DNA of 64,000 nt from NCBI GenBank assembly GCA_033439685.1, contig JAUEDM010000004.1:4154001-4218000 (forward strand), read 5' to 3'. This DNA comes from Apodospora peruviana. Taxonomy: Eukaryota > Ascomycota > Sordariomycetes > Sordariales > Lasiosphaeriaceae. Position numbers and translations under genes: made by a program. Each line of letters starts with the position of its first letter. The stretch's first letter is position 1. This document shows positions 55,379 to 64,000 of the stretch, piece by piece. Under the pieces are notes generated by a model. The model did no database searches, was not told the origin of the DNA, and saw nothing but the letters and a program-made list of their open reading frames with translations.

Positions 55379-58342
55379 AGAGGCTCCTTTTGGAGCAACA
55401 AGTTCAGGTAGGAAATGGGGGGTTTTCATGTGGACGGATAGAGACCCGGCAGGTGTCTCAGCTTCCAAGCCTCAGTGAGAGCTTGGGTATCTGGGGTGAA
55501 TAAGATCTCATGCTCCTGTTTTCGATAAGTTGGAAGCGACTAAGGGGTAGGGTATAAACGGCTTTCAACAAGAAGCAGGAGAATGCTCTTACGTCTTACA
55601 CCAAACAATGACTTGTCTATTAGTGTAAGTTGGTGTTTACACAAAGGCTGGTAGTGTGTATCATGATATCTTAATCATTCCTGGAAGTGGATGACAGAAT
55701 CTCGAGAGAACAAGGCTGTTCTCAGCCGGGTAGCTCTGTTGTCGTTGTTGCCGCCGCCTCATCCTGTCACCGCCTTACACAGGAACTCGCCACAACCCTA
55801 ACGGCTCGCCTTGCCTCGCCTCGCTGATCTGCTTGAGACATCCTGGCAAGGCGTCGAGACAAACATGCTTCCATCAACTGCTTGTATCTGGGGTAGCTAG
55901 CATAAGTGGCGTGACCTGGAATAGCTCTTTGCTAGGTAGAGGCGAAACGAGAGAGGACTCGCTGGCAGTTGGAAGGGTCCGGGTACATGCGTCTGCATAT
56001 GCAGCTTGCAGTGACTAGTCGCCGTCTTTATTATGCATAAGGAGGGACGGAGATGCTGCAGATGGGTTCGAGCTAGGCAGGCGAGACAGGAATCTTCAGA
56101 GGGGAGCCGGTTGTGCTAGAGACGCAAAGCGATAAGCTTCTGGCTCGCCATTTGAGTCTGGTGTCGAGTATCATGAACGACGTGCTGGCTAGCCAGCCGA
56201 TAGGTAGTTATCTCGCAGCAATGCAGAGCTTGTGGACGGCTCCCTCGCTTTTCGGTCTCTTTTTTCTGCGTGATGTTGGCTGCAAAGGTTGCATCTGTTT
56301 GGCTGAAGCTGAATTCTGAATTCGTGTTTGTAGCTTTGCCCAGAGAACAGAGGGCTAGCTGACTGCAGGCCACCGAGTGGTGAGCCCGGTGTCGGCGGTA
56401 GTCAACCAACCACACATTTCGCTTGAGTTGATGTTGCAATACCAGAAGAGTCAAGTAACACCAGCCGGTGGAGGAGGCGCCGTTACCGAAATGTCCAGTC
56501 TGTGCAACTTTGAACGGTTAGGAGCGGTGAGGTACGGATCGTGTAGTCACTCGCCGATAACTTGCTAGACCTGCATGACTTAGATGAATAATAGGAGAAC
56601 CGTTCAGAAACTAAGAAAATAAGAGTTACCGTTGAAGACAGGTTGGATTTACCTCGGGTTGTTCAAGTTAGCTCCCAGCTCACCGCCGCCGCCAAAAAAA
56701 AAAAAGTACCGAGCGATCTCCGCTATCCGAGTGCAACTGTGTCCGGCCTTGGCACCGGTGACAAGACTGAGAGACAGGGGAGTAGGGATCCGAGCATTGG
56801 CCAAGTTGTTGACGTAATGGAGTCCAGGGGCCATGATCATCATCACCTTATGTATGTTAACGTGAGACAAGATAGGCACGTAGCACAAGTCGGCACTTTC
56901 TTCTCTTTACAGAAGTAACGAATGCACAGAGGCGGCAACCAAAGGGTCAAAGATAAGAAAGTGGAACTGTTTGCTTCGTCCCGCTGTTTGTTGCTGTTGC
57001 TAGCTCCTTCCTCCCGTCTTGCGGCTTGTCTATCCGGAGGCAGGCTCGTTTAACTGAACTCGAAGATCGTCCGCTTTAGTCTCTCCTCTCCTTAATTGTT
57101 GCTGGAAGCGCTGCGAGCGCAGGTAATTCTTAGAACTGTCAATGTGGAACAGACTACAGACTGCAGAATCCAGACTCCAGACCGACAGACACCAAAGAAT
57201 CAAGGTGTCACTGACCAATGAAGAAATTTCAATGATTAACACAAATGCAGAAAATCTCGATCTTGAGGTTGATATCGGAGCCGGGGCCGTGCTCTTATGG
57301 AGAAGGCAAGAACAACACGCCATTGGCCAGCGGCGAGATAACGTCTTCCGCTCTCCACTTGCCACCTACCCTACCCTGCCTACCCTAAAAATTACCAGCA
57401 GCTTCGATGCACCAGGGATGTGCGCTTTGTGCAATGCTCACTACACCGCAGAGCCACAGAGAGACCGAATGCTCCTGAAGCATCGTCTTCCATCAACCTT
57501 GGTTCATCCCTGGATAGTGCCTGTCAACCAGCCCCGGACCGACCTACCGAGATGCTGAGTGTCCTCCACCTTTGGCCCAATCAATTGGGCCAGACCGCCC
57601 ACTGACTCGAGCTCCTTTTCTTCATACGACACGCAAGTCACCAGGCGGGACACTGATCCAGCATCCGTGGCTGGAAAAAGAGTACGTCTTCAGCTTCGGA
57701 AAGCTTCGCATTGTCTAAATCTCAGCGCCGACACACCATCCCGGCAGATGGCTCTTTCAAACTGGGAAGTCCCGGCAGTGACCTGTCATATTTGTGTGAT
57801 GGGAGCATTTTATATCAATTTATTGGCTGCAGCATAGGTGAACGCTCTTAACACCGGGGGTCTGGAACCAACCAGGCCGTGTCACTGTCCAGCGCCGGCC
57901 CTGGAAGCGGTTGAGCAACGGCTCCAAGTTGGAATGCTGCCGTCTGCTCCTGGGACATAAGACGCCGTATCTCTATCAGTGCGCAGCGCAAGCAAGCTTC
58001 GGTCCACATTTTTTACTCCCGGCCGTTCTCGTCTGCACCTTTTTATTTTCTTGCAGTTGCGCCTGCGCTTGTGCGCTTCACATGTAAACTAAGATGCCTT
58101 TACCGTGTATAATAGTACCTGCCTGGTCAAGTCTGTCGTAGGGTTTGACCACCTCCCGTCTTTTCACTTTCTCTTTCAGAGTCAAGAGTCTCCCAACACA
58201 GATATCAACAAGGCTATTAATTACACAACTTCTTTTACACTTCTTGCCTTCAGTCCTCACACTTCTGATCCTGCAAGTTGCACGGCACCAAGCCGCGGGG
58301 CAACACTTGGCCCTCGTAAGAGTGTAGCAATTCTGCGAAGCA
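55379..58342. other. 3-kb gene-poor region
   Basis: Contains short unrecognised frames, the largest being 138 codons from an ATG at 57142, and a 12-base A run at 56694-56705. I see no protein signature and no tRNA. Confidence 0.5.
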
Positions 58343-60088
58343 ATGGCCGTAACCAAACAGAGAAGACAACGCAATCCGGACGAATTCCCCACTGTTCAGC
58401 TCTTCATTCTAGGTAAGAGTTCCATCCCCCGGATCAGAAAATGGGGACTAACATGTGCTGGCAGCCATCGTTCGTCTCGCCGAACCGATCGCGCTCACCT
58501 CCATCTTCCCTTATGCCTGGGCCTTCATTAAGAGGTTAAAAATCGGTGACGAAGAAGATGCCTCGTTTTACGCCGGCCTGCTTATCTCGTCTTTCTCCCT
58601 TGCGGAGGCCCTAATGGGCATGTACTGGGGTGGGCTATCAGACAGAGTGGGCAGAAAGCCCGTCCTGCTCCTTGGATGCGTGGGCACCATGTTCAGTATG
58701 GTCACCGTGGGCTTTGCATCCAACATATGGATCGCATTGCTTGGAAGAGTAGCCGGTGGTCTACTCAACGGCAATATTGCTGTTATCCAGACTATGGTGG
58801 GGGAGTTGGTGACGAAACCAGAACATGAGCGTAAGTCGTTCCCGTCTCTCCAGTCGCAGCACCAATTGCTAACTGTCAACCAACAGCCAAGGCTTACTCT
58901 ATCAGTATGTGACAACGAATCATCCTACGAACCGAATAACCAGTGCTAACATTCGAAACAGTGCCTTTTGTTTGGTCTATTGGAACCATCATTGGCCCGG
59001 CGATAGGGGGGACGTTCGCTGACCCCCACGATACCTTCCCCCACCTATTCCCCACGGGCTCCCTGTTCGAGAGGTTTCCTTACCTCCTGCCCAACCTGAT
59101 CTGCGCCGGGATGCTTCTGGTGAGCATCCTTCTCGGGTATTTCCTCCTTGAGGAGACGCATCCGGATATGCAGCCCCGCGTCGCCCTGCCCGACGACACG
59201 TTCCTGTCAGAAAACACACCCCTGATCGAGACGTCGGATGCGATGAAGCGACCCGCTGTCGACCTCCGTGATGAAAACTACGGCACGATGCGGAGCCGCG
59301 GCAAGGCGGCCAAGAGCCTCGAGAAACACGTCACCTACAGTGTGTTCAGCAAGAAGATTATGGCTGTCGTCCTGGCTCTCTCCATTTTCACCTACCACTC
59401 CATGACATACGACCATCTCCTGCCCATCTTCTTTGAGGATGACCGCGTACCCAGCCCTTCCTCGCTCGACCGGATCGGCCCCCTGAGTCCGCTCTATTCT
59501 CCCGGCGGGTTGGGATTTTCGCTCCAGGCTGTCGGCATGATTATGGCCGTGCAAGGCGTCATCGCCCTCTTTATGCAAGCTGTGGTGTTCCCGATCATGG
59601 CCGAGCGCATTGGTGTCTACAGACTCTTCATTTTTGTCACCGTCCTCCAGCCGATTGCCTACATGATTGTCCCGTCTCTACTTTACGTCCCTGAAGGGCT
59701 TCTGTACCCGGCCATCTACTTCTGCCTCACCGTGCGCAATTTCTTCTCGATATTGGTCTACCCGCTGCTCCTTATTCTTATCAAGGAGGCAACGCCGAGT
59801 CTCTCGATTCTAGGCAAGGTCAATGGCCTCGCGGCCAGTGCAGGCGCGGCCTGCCGCATGGTTGCCCCGCCCATTGCTGGCTATCTGTATGCGATGGGCA
59901 AGAGGGCGGACTGTACCGGTATTGCGTGGTACGGAAGCGCTTTTGTGGCAGTTCTCGGCGCAGTACAGTGTTTCTCTGTGAAGCGGGATCGAGTGAGGGA
60001 GACTGGGGGCGAGGAGGGCCTCAGGAAGCAGCCTGCTGATGAGATTACTATCTTTGTCGACGAAGTTGAAGAGAACACTGCGGCGTAG
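58343..60088 (+). CDS. major facilitator superfamily transporter (DHA1-like)
   Basis: Exons 58343-58412, 58465-58830, 58887-58904 and 58962-60088 give 526 residues. Hydrophobic segments fit 12 spans. Motif A is GLSDRVGRKPVL after span 2, and GRVAGGLLNGNIAV and SIMPFVWSIGTIIGPAIGG mark spans 4-5. A long central loop (about residues 225-290) carries LSENTPLIETSDA and a basic stretch. This is the layout of the fungal YCR023C/ZIFL-like branch of the drug:H+ antiporters. Substrate unknown. Exon 3 is an 18-nt micro-exon that completes KAYSIMPF; its conserved sequence confirms the splice model. The C-terminal tail is short and acidic. Confidence 0.9.
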
Positions 60089-61011
60089 GAGGAACAAGTC
60101 GACAATTCGGTTTTAGGAGAGGCCATCACCCGGAACCCGATGAGATTTTGACGGTGGACATAACGATGAACAACAAGAAATACTCGTACGAAATAATGAA
60201 ATCTGGAATGAAATATAGAGCGAGTATTGGCGTCAGGGATTCTTTTTGGTCTGGCCGGCGTTATCAGGCGAGCGTGTTCCTGAGACTTGACTTTTTTATC
60301 AGTTTCACAGCGGGTGGTTTTGGATGTTTTTATTTTCTCACTTTGTCTTAACTCATGGTTTCGTGTGGTTCATGATGCCAGTTGGTTGGCTTGTGACATA
60401 GGGAAGGGGTGTACATGCATTCTATATGGTTAGATGGATGGGATTACGTACCTAGATAACTTAGACTATGAGGTATGAATTCACGAGGGCCAACCTCGTC
60501 CTTATAAGTAATCATATATCCGTGTGTTGCGAGTACCTCGACGTCGTCCTTGTTTGTGTGCCCCTATTCCGACATGTACCGACCGTCTCAGGCTGTGTAC
60601 AAGATGTTTGGGGGTTAGGTGTGGGGAGAGAAAGCTCCGGTCTTCTCCACAAAAGCCCACACAATTCAGTGGACTCGCCACACCCACTCACCAACCGCCA
60701 ACAGCGAAAGAAGCCAAAAGAATCACACCGATTGAGATCACGACCAGCAGGGGAAACTTTGAATTGTGGTCGACAAGTGACTCGACTCGAACTCTGTACC
60801 CCCAAAATTAAGCTTTCTAGAACACGATCCGGCCAGTCAGTCAGTCCAGTGGCGGGTTCACCCCATTTTTTTCTACTATCCGAATTTTTGTGTGGGGTAG
60901 CCGTATTTTCAGATTTCTCCAGCTTCAACAACCGGCGGCCGGTAATTGAGCGAGAGAGAGAGAGAGAGGGAAAAGTTGTCACCGCTTGCTTTCAAGATAC
61001 CTATATATAAA
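60089..61011. other. intergenic region, promoter of cns1
   Basis: No gene seen. A GA microsatellite (60950-60968) lies about 45 bases before the cns1 start codon. Confidence 0.55.
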
Positions 61012-62277
61012 ATGGATAAGGAGGTCGCAACCGCCACGGCGGCGCTCAACCTCGCCGGCACCGATGACGACAACAAGACTCAAAATGGCAACAATCCAGC
61101 AGCAGAACCGGTGGCTCCTATCCCGGCTCCAGCCCTCCCGCCCGCCCACACCCTCGCCAGCAAAATGACAGTAGAGGAAACCCTCGCGGAATTAAACAAG
61201 TCTCCCTTGTTCATGACAGAGCTGGACATGGACAACGAGGACGTTAAGGCCTTACAAGCTCTTGCGTACGAGGGCACTCGGCTCGAGAATGGGCAAAACT
61301 TCAAGGAGCAGGGGAATGAGTGTTTTCGGGAAAAGCGCTGGAGTGACGCAAAGGAGTTTTATGGTAAAGGGGTCGCGATTTTAGCTACCCAGGAAACAAA
61401 ACGGCGTCGTCGCCGGACGACAGCAGTCTTCTCTTCTTCAAAGGATGATGGAAAAGAGGAGGAGGAGAAAGAAGATCCGGAAGAAGTTGCCAAGGAACGG
61501 GCACTGCTGGAGCAGCTGTACGTCAACAGGGCAGCATGCCACCTCGAGCTGCGCAATTTCCGGTCATGCACGCTCGATTGCGCGTTCGCGTTGCGACTGA
61601 ATCCACGTAATGTCAAGGCGCTGTATCGGTCTTCCAAGGCTTTGCTGGCTGTCGACAGGATTGCTGAGGCGGATGATGCTTGCTCGAGAGGATTGGATAT
61701 TGATGAGAAGAATGCCGCGCTACGCCAGTTGGCGGGGGAGATTGTTAAGAGGCATGAGGAAGTTGAGCAGAAGAAACGGGCTGATGGGGAGAGGGAATGC
61801 AAGCAAAATTATGAGAAGAGGCTGTTAAGCGCTGCGCTCAAGGCGCGGAATATCACTACCAGAGAGACGGGCAAGCCGCCTGATATGGAAGATGCGAAAA
61901 TCAGTCTCGTGCCGGATCCGAGTGATCCCAAGAGTACGCTCGCGTTTCCGACGCTGTTGCTTTATCCGCTTCACTATGAGAGCGATTTTATCAAGGCTTT
62001 TAATGAGACGGAGAGCCTGGAGCAGCATTTTGGGTACGTTTTTCCGCTGCCTTGGGACAGGGAGGGCGGTTACTCTAGTGCTGGGGTGGAGTGTTTTATT
62101 GAGACCACCGCGGGGGGGTTGATGAAAGTTGGTAAGAAGGTGCCTCTTCTCAGAGTGTTGGGGAGCGGGAAGGTTGAGGTTGTGGATGAGTTGGTCAAGA
62201 TCTTTGTTGTGCCCAAGGCAAAGACGGATGCTTGGGTCAAGGATTGGAAGGAGAAGAAGGCTTCTGTTGGGAAGTGA
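61012..62277 (+). CDS. cns1: TPR-containing Hsp90 co-chaperone Cns1/TTC4
   Basis: Cytosolic co-chaperone of Hsp90 and Hsp70, essential in yeast. One intron-free frame of 421 residues from ATG 61012 (context AAAATGG). An Ala/Pro-rich N-terminus leads to TVEETLAELNKSPLFMTELD, typical of the family. Three TPR repeats follow (about residues 95-245): FKEQGNECFREKRWSDAKEF, LYVNRAACHLELRNFRSCTL and VKALYRSSKALLAVDRIAEA. They are interrupted by a highly charged Arg/Glu loop between the first two. After a charged helix comes the Cns1 wheel domain (FPTLLLYPLHYESDFIKAF, HFGYVFPLPWD). Clamp-type Asn and Lys residues are in place. Length and order match the family. Confidence 0.92.
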   Translation: MDKEVATATAALNLAGTDDDNKTQNGNNPAAEPVAPIPAPALPPAHTLASKMTVEETLAELNKSPLFMTELDMDNEDVKALQALAYEGTRLENGQNFKEQGNECFREKRWSDAKEFYGKGVAILATQETKRRRRRTTAVFSSSKDDGKEEEEKEDPEEVAKERALLEQLYVNRAACHLELRNFRSCTLDCAFALRLNPRNVKALYRSSKALLAVDRIAEADDACSRGLDIDEKNAALRQLAGEIVKRHEEVEQKKRADGERECKQNYEKRLLSAALKARNITTRETGKPPDMEDAKISLVPDPSDPKSTLAFPTLLLYPLHYESDFIKAFNETESLEQHFGYVFPLPWDREGGYSSAGVECFIETTAGGLMKVGKKVPLLRVLGSGKVEVVDELVKIFVVPKAKTDAWVKDWKEKKASVGK

Positions 62278-62916
62278 GGGGCAAGATGTCTGGGTTGGAG
62301 AGAGGAGGGGAATGGTAGGCGTTTGAGGATATGAGGAAGACGACGTTGTCAAGGATAGTTAGTACTAGATGGGTTTGCTCGGATCAAGGTCTAGAGGGAG
62401 GTAGGGGAGGGGGGGATGAGACGACGAAGAAAAGGAGACACACGAGGTGATGATACCCATAGCCATTATAGAGAAAGAGGAAAAAAGCAGGAGAGAAAAT
62501 GAAATGTGCTGAGGCTATGCCCGTGGATGGGAGAGCAGCAGCAGCACATATAACATTGCTCCTGCCTACCTACACTGCCTTCATAGTTTAAAGACGCTGA
62601 CGTTGAGTTATCAGTCTCCTCCCGAGATGGACTCTCTTTTGCTCAAGCATCTCTGGTTTCTTGTTTCCTTTTATCCTTGATTTAAATAACACATATCTCT
62701 TCCTCCTAAATAACTCGAAGAACTAGAACACAATACAGCCGATTTGTTTTGTTGGTAAAAAATTACGAAAATCTAAAAAGGAGGGAAACAGGGGGAGGAA
62801 AGGAAAGGAAAGGAAGAAGGTCTCTACAACACATGCTCAGAAAAGGTACCTAGGTGAGGTATATCGCAGATACTCAACCCTCTTTAATCCAGAAAATCTA
62901 CATCAAATAATCAAAA
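62278..62916. other. intergenic region, no gene seen
   Basis: 3' flank of cns1; includes GGAAAGGAAAGG purine repeats (62796-62815) and a TACCTAGGTG box at 62847. Confidence 0.55.
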
Positions 62917-63059
62917 GGGCGTGTGGCTCAGTTGGTAGAGCGTTCGCTTAGCATGGATTGCGCCGAGTCATTTATGACAAGGTTTCAGCAGATGAAGTAC
63001 TTGCCAACTTCTGGTTGCTTGAATGCGAAAGGTCCTGAGTTCGATTCTTAGCTCGTCCA
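62917..63059 (+). tRNA. tRNA-Ala (AGC) with 70-nt intron
   Basis: A complete cloverleaf folds once 62954-63023 is removed. The acceptor stem pairs GGGCGTG with CTCGTCC, with one T-T mismatch and one G-T pair. D stem is GCTC/GAGC, anticodon stem TTCGC/GCGAA with loop TTAGCAT (anticodon AGC), and T stem CTGAG/CTTAG with loop TTCGATT; the discriminator is A. The mature form is 73 nt. The intron sits at the canonical place after position 37. Internal A and B boxes are present. Alanine identity follows from the anticodon; the canonical G3-U70 pair is also there (G3 against T). Confidence 0.9.
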
Positions 63060-64000
63060 AAAATAAATATCTTGGCCATTCTTTCTGAGACATGGTTGTT
63101 GGTTGTTAATCTTTTCTTTCATTTTTGAGCTCCTCTTTTTTCTTTCCCCTCTCACCCTCTTCCCCCCCTTTTTTTTAAATTACACACACACCAAATAATA
63201 CCTGGATACCTACATACTGTAATTTATCATGCGTTTCCCCTTGTTAGCATGAAAGTAGTTGGTACATAGAAGGCAAGTAATGTAAGTGAGTGAATGAGCC
63301 AACCTCCTCCTCTCAGCAGAATCTCCCTCCCAAAAAGAAAAACACACCGAACGCTGAAAAGGAGTCAACTCAACTCGCAGACATACCTGCTCTGTAGCTG
63401 TCATTCGTGTAAGATACCTACTTATCTAAGTTAATATGCAATAGGACAAGAAATTCATTGATATGCTAACAAGGTGATCAGGGCTGGCATGTCGATTACA
63501 AAATATGAAAATGACAAATAAAATGAAATGCAGCCACGAACTCCAGATGCCCACTCAGACAAAAGAAACCAGCCATATCCATAGATGGAAATAATTTCCA
63601 TGGATTTTCTCACAAAATTTGTCTGTGTTTTTATGCGCATGCTCCCGTCATGATTATTTTCTTTTGTAGCCATTTAATATTCCCTCCAAAAAAGCAAATT
63701 TCCAACTCCTCCTTTTTGTCTAATCCATCCAGCCTGTATACATGCAATTAATTCAACCAATGTCATCATAATCGTCGTCATCATAGCCCACCCGGGCCGC
63801 CCTTAAGATGCAAACTTGTTGTGGGTGCGTCGTGAGTAGATGGTGGCACGCTTTTGTGGTGGTTGCCTGACTTCCCTCCCACCCGAAAGATCAAGAAGAA
63901 GTAGAGACCAAGCTAGCAGCAGATAACGGAAACTGCTAAAAAGGAAAACAAGTACTAGAAAAGGAAAAGAGCCAGATACCGCCCCAGCGCCGAGATAAAT
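63060..64000. other. right end of window, no gene seen
   Basis: Pyrimidine-rich and AT-rich non-coding sequence, with a T run at 63168-63176. The two minus-strand frames here are unrecognised. Confidence 0.5.

Noticed and set aside
57142..57558. 138-codon plus-strand frame
   Set aside because: Starts at an ATG, but a Cys pair (CALC) alone is not evidence of a zinc finger and nothing else supports a gene.
1..64000. CRISPR arrays, prophage or bacterial operons
   Set aside because: No spaced direct repeats were seen, and the intron-rich genes are clearly eukaryotic.

Overview
The window is nuclear DNA of a filamentous ascomycete. Genes are split by short introns (about 45-180 nt, GTRNGT donors, CTRAY branch sites, YAG acceptors). 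Intergenic DNA carries GA, CA and poly-G/T tracts and a recurrent TACCTAGGTA palindrome. The gene set (one-chain peroxisomal MFE-2, Spo7, Cld1, Sec62, Cns1, Eps1-like PDI) is ordinary Pezizomycotina housekeeping. The overall look suggests Sordariomycetes, probably Sordariales, but I cannot name a species.

Layout. 1-5.5 kb: peroxisomal multifunctional beta-oxidation enzyme (fox2) with two CCTCGG boxes upstream. 5.5-12.4 kb: a 1,552-residue disordered protein and a Cys-loop pseudophosphatase whose 3' end is tandemly duplicated. 13.3-16.9 kb: a divergent lipid pair, Spo7-like and Cld1-like. 18.2-24.5 kb: ER transmembrane PDI, secreted RNase T2 with a 12-nt micro-exon, GNAT acetyltransferase. 26.9-34.3 kb: phospholipase D (10 exons), Sec62, subtilisin-like protease. 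34.3-38.5 kb: a gene-poor stretch with a diverged duplication. 38.5-45.8 kb: a disordered protein, an ABC-transporter tail relic, a decayed member of a large fungal family, and a membrane-anchored histidine acid phosphatase. 46.4-49.3 kb: a Crypton-type tyrosine-recombinase transposon that looks intact. 49.8-64 kb: a small membrane protein, inositol monophosphatase, an HExxH gene interrupted by one TGA, an MFS transporter, Cns1 and an intron-containing tRNA-Ala.

Several genes serve membrane lipids (fox2, Spo7, Cld1, PLD, inositol monophosphatase) or the secretory pathway (PDI, Sec62, RNase T2), but there is no biosynthetic cluster or operon-like arrangement. The unusual material is the Crypton with its repeated end motifs, three genes broken or shortened by single in-frame stops or frameshifts, and several micro-exons. 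All splice models were derived by hand from reading frame, phase and splice consensus. Protein identities are from recognised motifs, without any database search.
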